Shown here one piece after another: positions 8,846-16,562 of a DNA stretch of 41,051 bases. The notes beneath the pieces are model-generated. The model did no database searches. It saw only the letters and a program-made list of their open reading frames with translations, and was not told the DNA's origin. The first letter of the stretch is position 1, and every line of letters begins with the position of its first letter. Where the stretch lies: contig JAFYVB010000005.1 in NCBI GenBank assembly GCA_017549335.1, positions 1 through 41,051 on the forward strand, in the 5' to 3' direction. Source of the DNA: Clostridia bacterium (lineage in GTDB: Bacteria > Bacillota > Clostridia > Christensenellales > Aristaeellaceae). A program made the translations under genes and the position numbers.

Positions 8846-9083
8846 CTTTTTTCCTCCTAATTTTTTCGTTCTCGCAGCCAAAGGTGGGAGTCTCTCCGGC
8901 GCGCATCCTCTACGCAGAAGAGGATGAGAGTTACGCCTCGGAATCCCTTTGGCGTCTTCCCCTGTCCGCTATGGTCCAGCGGTGGGAAGTGGAGCCCGTC
9001 GCCCTGTCAAGCAGGGCTGGTCCGCTGCAATTACCCGCCAAGGCCGGGCGGCAACCTGCAGCATCATCCCATAAACAGACAAC
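8846..9083 (-). ncRNA. Structured 5' leader of the rpsJ (S10) operon
   Basis: About 240 nt separate the predicted transcription start from rpsJ. In transcript order the inverted repeats are: 9062-9024 (GCTGCA/TGCAGC enclosing CCGCC/GGCGG); 9017-9001 (GCCCTG/CAGGGC, 5-nt loop); 8989-8956 (CTTCCC/GGGAAG enclosing CCGCT/AGCGG); 8955-8933 (ACGCC/GGCGT); 8926-8904 (perfect 8-bp CATCCTCT/AGAGGATG, 7-nt loop); and a short GGAG/CTCC hairpin at 8897-8887. No U-run follows the last stems and no long ORF has family features. I infer a regulatory leader, possibly for ribosomal-protein autogenous control, but cannot identify its ligand or family. Confidence 0.6.
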
Positions 9084-9089
9084 AGTCAC

Positions 9090-9118
9090 ATTATAAAGCA
9101 TATTTGCAAAAAACGCAA
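9090..9118 (-). promoter_or_regulatory. Promoter of the rpsJ ribosomal protein operon
   Basis: On the minus strand, -35 TTGCGT (9113-9118) and a perfect -10 TATAAT (9090-9095) are separated by 17 nt. The spacing is ideal for a sigma-A housekeeping promoter. Transcription should begin near 9083. It is the only strong candidate upstream of rpsJ. Confidence 0.8.
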
Positions 9119-9430
9119 GAGGAAAATCAAACTTTTTTGCGTCTTTTTTCAAAAAATTTTCGCTGAACCCATTGAAATTCCTTGATTTTTTAAGGGTTAC
9201 AAAATTTCATTATGTCCACTGTGTCGGGCGTGTCATAAAGCTGATTTATTTTGTTTTTTCTCCGGAAAAGATCGTGCCGCCACCGAAAAAATCAAGATTT
9301 TTCTTATATTTTTCTGCATTTTCCTCAAAAATCACCTTCGTTTTTTCTTCCGGCAGCTCCGTATTGTTTTCTAATCGTCTTTTTTTGCTTCTCCCCTTCT
9401 TTCATACTTAACTTTTCGGATCCTTCGCGC
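9096..9430. other. AT-rich intergenic stretch between divergent rpsJ and MATE promoters
   Basis: The stretch is clearly more AT-rich than its surroundings, with many homopolymeric T and A runs. I see no gene with a Shine-Dalgarno or family motif in it. An 11-nt perfect inverted repeat lies at 9181-9191 (CTTGATTTTTT) and 9286-9296 (AAAAAATCAAG), but in such biased sequence it may be chance. The ends of the stretch hold the divergent promoters. Confidence 0.5.
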
Positions 9431-9436
9431 TATAAT
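9408..9436 (+). promoter_or_regulatory. Promoter of the MATE transporter array
   Basis: -35 TTAACT (9408-9413) and perfect -10 TATAAT (9431-9436) are 17 nt apart, 47 nt upstream of the first MATE start codon. The -10 is consensus and the -35 matches 4 of 6. No obvious repressor palindrome overlaps it. Confidence 0.7.
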
Positions 9437-9483
9437 ATAAATGGAAGAAATTCGATTTACGCCGGATACCAAGGAGGCAATCC

Positions 9484-10863
9484 ATGCTTCACTCCCGTGC
9501 CAATCACCGCATCGATATGACCCAAGGGCCTTTATGGCGCAACGTTTTCGTTTTTTCGGTGCCGTTGATTTTATCCAGCTGGCTTCAGCTGCTGTTCAAT
9601 GCCGCCGACACCATCGTGGTCGGCCGTTTTTCGGGCGCTCAGGCGCTGGCGGCAGTGGGCTCGACCGGCTCGATCAACCAGCTTTTGATCTGTCTGTTCC
9701 TTGGCCTGGGCACGGGGGCAAACGTGATCGTTGCCCGCGCCATCGGCGCAAAGAATTACGATCTTGCTTCCAAAGGCGCACACACCGCCGTTGCCACAGC
9801 ATTGATATCAGGCGTCATTCTTGCCTTTGCCGGTTTCTTCCTGGCCCGTCCGCTGCTCAAATTAATGGATTCCCCCGAAGACGTGATTGACCTTGCCACC
9901 GTTTATATGCGCATCATTTTCATAGGCATGCCCATGCAGCTGCTTTATAATTTCTGCGCTGCGCTGCTGCGTTCGGTGGGCGACACCAAGCGGCCGCTGT
10001 ACATTCTCACCGTTGCCGGCGTGGCCAATGTGATTCTCAATCTGTTTTTCGTGATCGTGCTGCATATGAGCGTTGCCGGCGTGGCGCTGGCCACCGTCGC
10101 TTCGCACACCATCTCCGCTATTCTCGTCCTGCACTCGCTGACCAAGCGCAACGATATGCTGCACATCGATCTGAAAAAGCTGCGCATTCATCCGCAAATC
10201 TTTCTGCAGATCGCGCGTATCGGCCTGCCCACAGGCATCCAAAGCGCCATGTTCAGCATCGCCAACGTGCTCATTCAGTCTACACGCAACTCCTTCGGCT
10301 CCATCGTCATGGCAGGCTGCGCCGCATCCAGCAACGTAGGCGGCTTCATCAGTCAGGGCGTCAACGCCTTTTCCATGGCCTGCACTTCTTTTGTCAGCCA
10401 GAATTACGGCGCAAAAAATCCCCGGCGCATTCTCCGTTCCATGGGCGTATGCCTGACGTGGGGATTATTGATCACAGGCATGATGGGAGTTGGCGGCTAT
10501 ATTTTCGGCGAACAACTGCTTTCGCTGTACAACACCGATCCCGAAGTTGTATACTGGGGAATGCAGCAATTTACGGTGGTCAACGTTCCCTATCTGCTGA
10601 TGGGCTTTCAGTCTGTTTTCTCAGGCGCTTTGCGCGGCATCGGCTACTCTCTGCTGCCCATGTGCATTTCCATTGTGGGGATCTGCCTGTTCCGTGTGGT
10701 ATGGGTCATGACGATCTTCAAGGCTACTCCCACCCTGCGGTGTCTCAATCTCTCGTATCCCGTTTCATGGGTGATCACCGGCATCGTCATGGGAATCACT
10801 TTCTTCCATTTCTATAAGCGCATCAAAGCTCGTATGCTGCAGGAAAATTCCTCTGCCGTATAA
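9484..10863 (+). CDS. MATE-family multidrug/cation antiporter, array copy 1
   Basis: A 459-residue integral membrane protein, about the usual MATE length, expected to have 12 transmembrane helices in two six-helix halves. MATE proteins export cationic or aromatic compounds by Na+ or H+ antiport. Family features include LQLLFNAADTIVVGRFSG near residues 34-51, GTGANVIVARAIGA near 77-89 and LRSVGDTKRPLY at 162-173. NSFGS, FSGALRGIGYS and LSLYNTDPEVVYWG follow in the second half. AAGGAGG precedes the ATG. It is the promoter-proximal gene of six. It is closest to copy 2: I count 44 identities in the first 60 residues. The substrate cannot be read from the sequence. Confidence 0.93.
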   Translation: MLHSRANHRIDMTQGPLWRNVFVFSVPLILSSWLQLLFNAADTIVVGRFSGAQALAAVGSTGSINQLLICLFLGLGTGANVIVARAIGAKNYDLASKGAHTAVATALISGVILAFAGFFLARPLLKLMDSPEDVIDLATVYMRIIFIGMPMQLLYNFCAALLRSVGDTKRPLYILTVAGVANVILNLFFVIVLHMSVAGVALATVASHTISAILVLHSLTKRNDMLHIDLKKLRIHPQIFLQIARIGLPTGIQSAMFSIANVLIQSTRNSFGSIVMAGCAASSNVGGFISQGVNAFSMACTSFVSQNYGAKNPRRILRSMGVCLTWGLLITGMMGVGGYIFGEQLLSLYNTDPEVVYWGMQQFTVVNVPYLLMGFQSVFSGALRGIGYSLLPMCISIVGICLFRVVWVMTIFKATPTLRCLNLSYPVSWVITGIVMGITFFHFYKRIKARMLQENSSAV

Positions 10864-10878
10864 CCGAAGGAGATCACC

Positions 10879-12264
10879 ATGCTTCATTCCCGCTCCCGCA
10901 GAAACATCGACATGACCCAAGGCCCTTTGTGGCGGGACACGCTGCTGTTTGCCCTGCCGCTGATCTTCTCCGGTTTTCTCCAGCTGCTCTTTCACGCCGC
11001 CGACACCATTGTCATCGGACGTTTTTCGGGTTCGCAGGCACTGGCTGCCGTAGGCTCCACAGGCTCTCTCAACTCGCTGCTGGTCAGTCTGTTTATCGGC
11101 TTCTCCACAGGCGCCAACGTGGTGGTGGCCCGCTTTATCGGCGCAAAGGATCATAAAAAAGCCAATACCGCCGCTCACACCGCCGTATCGATTTCCCTCA
11201 TCTTCGGTCTTTTCCTGGCGGTCTTCGGTTTCTTCCTTGCCCGTCCCATGCTGAAGCTGATGGATTCCCCCGATGACATCATCGATCTGTCCGTGCTGTA
11301 TGTGCGCATCATTTTTCTGGGCATGCCCTTCCAGATGCTGTATAACTTCTGCTCCGCCATTTTGCGCGCAGCAGGCGACACCAAGCGTCCGCTGTATTTT
11401 CTCACAGCTGCAGGCGTGATCAACTTTGTTCTGAACCTTCTGTTCGTGATCGGTTTCCATATGAACGTAGCGGGCGTGGCGCTGGCTACGATCATCTCTC
11501 AGGCCGTTTCCGCCGCCATGGCTTTCCGCAGCCTGACAATGCGGGATGATTGCGTACGCATCCACATCAAAAAGCTGAAGATCGACCGCCGCGATTTTAT
11601 TGAGATCGCCCGCATCGGCCTGCCCTGCGGCGTACAGACCTCCATGTTCTCCATCGCCAACGTGCTGATCCAATCCACCCGCAATTCCTTCGGCTCGGTG
11701 GTGATCGCCGGCTGCGCCACCGCCATGAATCTGGGCAACTTCATCAGTCAGGTGCCCAATGCCTTTGCGCAGGCCGTCACCTCCTTTGCCGGACAGAACA
11801 TCGGCGCAAAGAAGCCCCGGCGCATTCTGCATTCCATGATATACTGTCACGTATGGAACACCGCCATCACGCTTGTGATGGGTCTGGGCGGCTATATTTT
11901 CGGAGAAAAACTTTTGTCGCTGTACAATACCGACCCCGAAGTGGTTTACTGGGGCCTCCAGCAGTTCAGAGTGGTCAACGTCCCCTACTTCCTGCTGGGC
12001 TTCCAGTCCATTTTCTCCGGCGCTTTGCGCGGCATGGGCTTTTCCATACTGCCCATGATCATTTCTCTGGTGGGCATCTGTCTGTTCCGCGTTTTGTGGG
12101 TGATGACGGTATTCAAAGCAACTCCCACGCTGCTTTGCCTGAATATTTCCTATCCCATCTCGTGGATCCTGACGGGCATTGCCGCCGGCATCACCTTTGC
12201 CGTATTCTTCAAGCGTGTCAAAAAGCAGTTTGAAGCTTCTTCCCTTTCCGGGCACAGTCTGTAA
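10879..12264 (+). CDS. MATE-family multidrug/cation antiporter, array copy 2
   Basis: A 461-residue paralogue beginning 15 nt after copy 1, with a GAAGGAGA-type ribosome binding site. It has the same N-terminal cytoplasmic motif (IDMTQGPLWRD), the AADTIVIGRFSG helix, ILRAAGDTKRPLYFL and STRNSFGSVVIAG. LSLYNTDPEVVYWG lies near the start of the last helices. It shares the STRNSFGS motif only with copy 1, whereas copies 3-6 read SAINSFGT, SSVNSFGT, SSINSFGT and SSVNSFGA. Copies 1 and 2 are therefore probably the product of a recent duplication. Confidence 0.93.
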   Translation: MLHSRSRRNIDMTQGPLWRDTLLFALPLIFSGFLQLLFHAADTIVIGRFSGSQALAAVGSTGSLNSLLVSLFIGFSTGANVVVARFIGAKDHKKANTAAHTAVSISLIFGLFLAVFGFFLARPMLKLMDSPDDIIDLSVLYVRIIFLGMPFQMLYNFCSAILRAAGDTKRPLYFLTAAGVINFVLNLLFVIGFHMNVAGVALATIISQAVSAAMAFRSLTMRDDCVRIHIKKLKIDRRDFIEIARIGLPCGVQTSMFSIANVLIQSTRNSFGSVVIAGCATAMNLGNFISQVPNAFAQAVTSFAGQNIGAKKPRRILHSMIYCHVWNTAITLVMGLGGYIFGEKLLSLYNTDPEVVYWGLQQFRVVNVPYFLLGFQSIFSGALRGMGFSILPMIISLVGICLFRVLWVMTVFKATPTLLCLNISYPISWILTGIAAGITFAVFFKRVKKQFEASSLSGHSL

Positions 12265-12274
12265 GGAGAAAACC

Positions 12275-13654
12275 ATGTTTCGTCCACGCTGCGACAAAAC
12301 AATCGATATGACAAGCGGATCTTTGTGGCGCAATACGCTTTTGTTTGCGCTGCCGCTGTTTGTATCCGGACTTCTGCAGCTTCTCTTCAACGCCGCCGAC
12401 ACCATCGTAGTAGGCCGTTTTTCGGGACAGGAAGCATTGGCCGCCGTCGGCTCGGTCGGTTCGCTCAACTCGCTGCTGATCAATATCTTTATCGGCTTAA
12501 GCACCGGCGCCAACGTCACCGTGGCGCGTGCCCTTGGGGCGGGAGACCGCGAAAAAGCCGGCGCCGCCGTCCACACCGCCGTTTCCCTTTCCCTGATCAG
12601 CGGTGTTTTTCTGGCTTTCCTCGGATACTTCGCCGCCCGTCCGCTGCTGCTGCTCATGGGCACCCCCGATGACGTCATTGAGCTTGCCGTGCTGTACGTG
12701 CGCATTATCTTCCTTGGAATGCCCGTGCAGATGCTTTACAATTTCTCCGCTTCCATTCTCCGCGCGGCAGGCGACACCAAACGACCCCTGTATTTCCTCA
12801 CCGTTTCCGGGCTTGTCAATATTGCCCTGAACCTTTTGTTCGTCATCGTTTTCAAAATGAGCGTGGCAGGCGTGGCGCTGGCCACCGTTCTGTCGCATTT
12901 TGTATCCGCCGGGCTGGTTGTACGCTCCCTTCTGCTCCGCAGAGACGCCGTACAGCTCCATCCGCGGCGGCTGCGCATTGACCGCCCCATGCTGCTGCAG
13001 ATCGTTCGCATCGGTTTGCCCAGCGGCATTCAGGGCTCCATGTTCTCCATTTCCAACACGCTGATCCAATCCGCCATCAATTCCTTCGGCACCGTTGCCA
13101 TGGCCGGCAGCGCCGCCGCTTCCAATCTGTGCTCTTTCCTGTATCAGGGCGTCGTTGCGTTCCAAAGCACCGCCACCACCTTCACCGGGCAAAACGTGGG
13201 CGCAAAAAAATACCGCCGCGTGCTGAAAACGCAGCTGGTATGCCAGTTATGGTGCTTTATCGTAACCACCGTCATGGGCGCGCTCAATCTTATTTTCGGT
13301 GAAGAACTGCTTTCCCTGTACAATTCCGATCCCGAAGTCATCCGCTGGGGAATGCAGCGCATCGTCGTTGCCAACGCACCGGAGTTTCTCATGGGCATTA
13401 TGAGTGTCTTCTCCGGCGGTCTGCGCGGCATGGGGTATTCTTTCCTGCCCATGTGTCTTTCTCTCAGCGGCATCTGTCTGCTGCGCGTCGTATGGCTTTC
13501 CACGGTCTTCCGGGCTTATCCCACCATGACCTGTCTGATGCTTTCCCATCCCGTTTCCTGGGTTCTTACCGGCATTCCCATGGGTATTTTCTTCTTCATC
13601 TGCCTGAACCGTCTGAAAAAGAAGCTTGACGTGCCGGACCCGGCGGCCCCATAA
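12275..13654 (+). CDS. MATE-family multidrug/cation antiporter, array copy 3
   Basis: A 459-residue MATE protein. The frame is open upstream to 12179, inside copy 2, but the ATG at 12275 follows TAAGGAG by 7 nt and gives the same N-terminal pattern as the others (IDMTSGSLWRN), so I use it. Hallmarks are NAADTIVVGRFSGQEALAAV, STGANVTVARALGAG, LRAAGDTKRPLYF and FSGGLRGMGYSFLPM. It is nearest to copy 4 at the N-terminus (46 identities in the first 60 residues). The gap from copy 2 is 10 nt, so the two are surely co-transcribed. Confidence 0.93.
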   Translation: MFRPRCDKTIDMTSGSLWRNTLLFALPLFVSGLLQLLFNAADTIVVGRFSGQEALAAVGSVGSLNSLLINIFIGLSTGANVTVARALGAGDREKAGAAVHTAVSLSLISGVFLAFLGYFAARPLLLLMGTPDDVIELAVLYVRIIFLGMPVQMLYNFSASILRAAGDTKRPLYFLTVSGLVNIALNLLFVIVFKMSVAGVALATVLSHFVSAGLVVRSLLLRRDAVQLHPRRLRIDRPMLLQIVRIGLPSGIQGSMFSISNTLIQSAINSFGTVAMAGSAAASNLCSFLYQGVVAFQSTATTFTGQNVGAKKYRRVLKTQLVCQLWCFIVTTVMGALNLIFGEELLSLYNSDPEVIRWGMQRIVVANAPEFLMGIMSVFSGGLRGMGYSFLPMCLSLSGICLLRVVWLSTVFRAYPTMTCLMLSHPVSWVLTGIPMGIFFFICLNRLKKKLDVPDPAAP

Positions 13655-13675
13655 CCTTTCAGCAAGGAGAAAAAT

Positions 13676-15055
13676 ATGTTTCACTCCCATTCTCACAGAA
13701 ATATTGAGATGACCGAAGGTTCGCTTTGGCGCAATACCATTCTGTTTGCGCTGCCGCTGCTGGCGTCGGGCATTTTGCAGCTGCTCTTCAACGCCGCCGA
13801 CACCATCGTGGTGGGCCGTTTTTCGGGACAGCGTGCGCTGGCTGCCGTTGGCTCGGTGGGCTCGCTGACCTCCCTGATCGTTAACCTGTTCATGGGGCTG
13901 TCCACAGGAACAAACGTGGTTGTGGCCCAGTTCATTGGCGCAAAGGATCATTCCAACACCCGCCGTGCCGTGCATACCGCCGTAACCGTTTCGGTGATCG
14001 GCGGCGCGGCGCTGGGGCTCATCGGCTTTATTCTGGCCCGTCCCATCCTCACATGGATGGATTCCCCCGCAGACGTTATTGATCTTTCTGTTCTGTATGT
14101 TCGCATCATTTTTCTGGGGCTTCCCGTGCAGATGCTTTATAATTTCTCCGCTGCCATCCTGCGGGCGGTGGGCGATACCAAGCGCCCGCTGTATTTCCTC
14201 ACAGCTGCCGGTGTGATCAACGTTCTTCTCAACCTGTTTTTCGTCATCGCACTGAAAATGAGCGTAGCGGGCGTAGCGCTGGCCACCGTCCTTTCGCAGG
14301 CAGTGTCCGCCACGCTGGTCGTCCGTTCACTGATCCTGCGGGAAGACTGGGTGCATCTTGAACTGAAAAAGCTGGGCATCAACCCCCGCATTCTGGGAAA
14401 AATTGCAAAAATCGGCCTGCCCAGCGGCATTCAGGGCTCCATGTTCTCCATTTCCAACGTCCTCATTCAGTCTTCCGTCAACTCCTTCGGAACCATCGCT
14501 ATGGCAGGCAATGCGGCTGCAGCCAACATTTGCTCCTTTGTCCATCAGGGTGTGCAGAGCATCGCCCAGACCGTTACCGCTTTCGTAGGGCAGAACATGG
14601 GCGCCAGAAAGCCCCGGCGTATTCTGCGGGTCATGGGGGTATGTCAGGTGTGGAATCTGCTCTTCACCGGCATACTGGGAGCAGGCAGCTATATTCTGGG
14701 TGAAAAGCTGCTGGCGCTGTACAATACCAACCCCGAAGTGATCCGCCTTGGCATGGAACGAATGCTGCTGGTGAACGTGCCTTATTTCATCCTCGGCATC
14801 TATGACGTTTTCTCGGGTGCGCTGCGCGGCATCGGTTATTCGCTGCTTCCCATGTTCATTGCGCTGATGGGCATCTGCGCGCTGCGCATCGGCTGGGTCA
14901 CCTTCGTTTTCCACGCAAACCCCTCCTTCAACACGCTGTTCTGGTCTTATCCCGTTTCCTGGTCGGCTACCGCCGTGGTCATGGGGCTTGCCTTCTGCAT
15001 TTTGTTCAGGCGCACAAAAAGACAGTTCTCCCCTCTTGAACTTGCCGCTGAATAA
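13676..15055 (+). CDS. MATE-family multidrug/cation antiporter, array copy 4
   Basis: A 459-residue MATE protein 21 nt downstream of copy 3, with CAAGGAG before the ATG. It has the common start IEMTEGSLWRN, then NAADTIVVGRFSG, ILRAVGDTKRPLYF and SSVNSFGTIAMAG. FSGALRGIGYSLLPM follows. Its C-terminal tail ends LELAAE, resembling the ELAAK end of copy 5. One local difference is LALYNTNPEVIRLG, where most copies have NTDPEV or NSDPEV, so an Asp is Asn here. The effect is unknown. Confidence 0.93.
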   Translation: MFHSHSHRNIEMTEGSLWRNTILFALPLLASGILQLLFNAADTIVVGRFSGQRALAAVGSVGSLTSLIVNLFMGLSTGTNVVVAQFIGAKDHSNTRRAVHTAVTVSVIGGAALGLIGFILARPILTWMDSPADVIDLSVLYVRIIFLGLPVQMLYNFSAAILRAVGDTKRPLYFLTAAGVINVLLNLFFVIALKMSVAGVALATVLSQAVSATLVVRSLILREDWVHLELKKLGINPRILGKIAKIGLPSGIQGSMFSISNVLIQSSVNSFGTIAMAGNAAAANICSFVHQGVQSIAQTVTAFVGQNMGARKPRRILRVMGVCQVWNLLFTGILGAGSYILGEKLLALYNTNPEVIRLGMERMLLVNVPYFILGIYDVFSGALRGIGYSLLPMFIALMGICALRIGWVTFVFHANPSFNTLFWSYPVSWSATAVVMGLAFCILFRRTKRQFSPLELAAE

Positions 15056-15072
15056 AAACTTTTGATATTCTC

Positions 15073-15101
15073 TACCCATTTCCTTTATATTGCGGTATAA
15101 T
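15073..15101 (+). promoter_or_regulatory. Candidate internal promoter before MATE copy 5
   Basis: The 88-nt gap before copy 5 is the longest in the array. It contains a perfect -10 TATAAT (15096-15101) with a poor -35 (TACCCA, 15073-15078) at 17 nt spacing. No terminator precedes it. It could give copies 5 and 6 extra or independent expression. Confidence 0.4.
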
Positions 15102-15143
15102 CAAAACAACCCTTCACCGATGCAGTGATTAAGGAGATTGGCC

Positions 15144-16538
15144 ATGATCAGATTTCGCAAAGTCAGATCGCGCAAACCGCACAACGTCGAAATGACGGAA
15201 GGCTCTCTTCTGAAAAATATCCTGTATTTTTCCCTGCCGCTGATGTTCTCGGGCATTCTGCAGCTTTTGTTCAATGCCGCCGATACCATCGTGGTGGGCC
15301 GTTATGCCGGCGAACAGGCGCTGGCCGCCGTAGGCTCGGTGGGCTCGCTGAACACACTGATCGTCAGTTTGTTCATGGGACTTTCCGTGGGCTCCAACGT
15401 GGTTGTCGCCCGGCAAATGGGCGCCCGTGATTACAAAGGCGTGCAGGACGCCGTGCATACCTCTGTTGCCATTTCCTTTCTCAGCGGTATTTTTCTTGCC
15501 TTTGCGGGCTTCTTCCTTGCCCGTCCTCTGCTGCTGATGATGGGCTCGCCCGAGGACGTGATCGACCTGTCGGTGATCTACGTGCGCATCATCTTCCTGG
15601 GCATGCCCGTGCAGATGGTCTATAACTTCTGCGCCGCCATCCTGCGCTCGGTGGGCGATACCAAGCGCCCGCTGTACTTCCTCACCGTTGCGGGCGTAGT
15701 CAACGTGCTGCTGAATCTCTTCTTTGTCATTGTTCTTGGCATGACGGTGGACGGCGTTGCGCTGGCGACAATCATTTCTCAGGCCGTTTCCGCCGTGCTG
15801 GTCGTCAGATCCCTGATGCTGCGCGAGGACGCCGTGCGCCTCACCCTGAAAAAGCTGCGCATCGTGCCTTCCGTGCTTTTGCAAATCGTCCGCATCGGTC
15901 TGCCCAGCGGCATTCAGACCTCGGTCTTCTCCATTTCCAACGTGCTCATTCAGTCCTCTATCAACTCCTTCGGCACCGTCGCCATGGCAGGCAACGCAGC
16001 CGCGGGCAACATAGGCGGCTTTGTGTATCAGGGCATCAGCGCCTTCGTTCAGGCAGACACCTCCTTCGTCAGTCAGAATATCGGCGCCAGAAAGCCGCGC
16101 CGCGCACTGAACGCCATGTGGGCCAGCCATATGTGGAGCTTTATTTTCACCTTTGCGCTGGGATTGATTTCCTTTACCTTCGGTAAGTATCTGTTGAGTA
16201 TGTACAATTCCGATCCCGAGGTGATTACCTGGGGTCTGGAGCGCATCAAGTATGTGCATATCCCCTATTTCCTTTGCGCTTTCATGGAGATCTTCTCCGG
16301 TGCCCTGCGCGGCATCGGCTATTCGCTGCTGCCCATGATCATCTCCCTTCTGGGCGCCTGTGCATTCCGCATTGTGTGGATCTACACGGTTTTCCGCAAA
16401 GTGCACACCATGCCTTGCCTGCTGGTTTCCTATCCCGTGTCCTGGGTCATTACCATGGTGGTAATGGCAATCTGCTTCTTTGCCCTGTATAAAAAAGTTT
16501 GCAAATCCTACACGCCGGAGGAACTGGCCGCCAAATAA
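15144..16538 (+). CDS. MATE-family multidrug/cation antiporter, array copy 5
   Basis: A 464-residue MATE protein. An in-frame TTG at 15138 is possible, but AAGGAG at 15131-15136 is 7 nt from the ATG at 15144. The N-terminal basic segment is slightly longer than in copies 1-4 (IRFRKVRSRKPHNVEMTEGS). It has NAADTIVVGRYAGEQALAAV, where RYAG replaces RFSG as in copy 6 (QYAG). ILRSVGDTKRPLYF, SSINSFGTVAMAG and FSGALRGIGYSLLPM follow. It forms a sub-group with copy 6 on the RYAG/QYAG feature and is preceded by a possible separate promoter. Confidence 0.93.
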   Translation: MIRFRKVRSRKPHNVEMTEGSLLKNILYFSLPLMFSGILQLLFNAADTIVVGRYAGEQALAAVGSVGSLNTLIVSLFMGLSVGSNVVVARQMGARDYKGVQDAVHTSVAISFLSGIFLAFAGFFLARPLLLMMGSPEDVIDLSVIYVRIIFLGMPVQMVYNFCAAILRSVGDTKRPLYFLTVAGVVNVLLNLFFVIVLGMTVDGVALATIISQAVSAVLVVRSLMLREDAVRLTLKKLRIVPSVLLQIVRIGLPSGIQTSVFSISNVLIQSSINSFGTVAMAGNAAAGNIGGFVYQGISAFVQADTSFVSQNIGARKPRRALNAMWASHMWSFIFTFALGLISFTFGKYLLSMYNSDPEVITWGLERIKYVHIPYFLCAFMEIFSGALRGIGYSLLPMIISLLGACAFRIVWIYTVFRKVHTMPCLLVSYPVSWVITMVVMAICFFALYKKVCKSYTPEELAAK

Positions 16539-16562
16539 CAGCGCGGCAGGAGGGATTCTGTC

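Noticed and set aside
8846-9083. T-box or known riboswitch in the rpsJ leader
   Set aside because: The T-box core sequence and a terminator/antiterminator with a U-run are missing, and the downstream gene is ribosomal. I kept it only as an unnamed structured leader.
10765-12705. A 646-codon minus-strand open frame opposite MATE copies 1-3
   Set aside because: Same antisense artefact; it crosses three gene boundaries on the other strand and has no protein-like motif.
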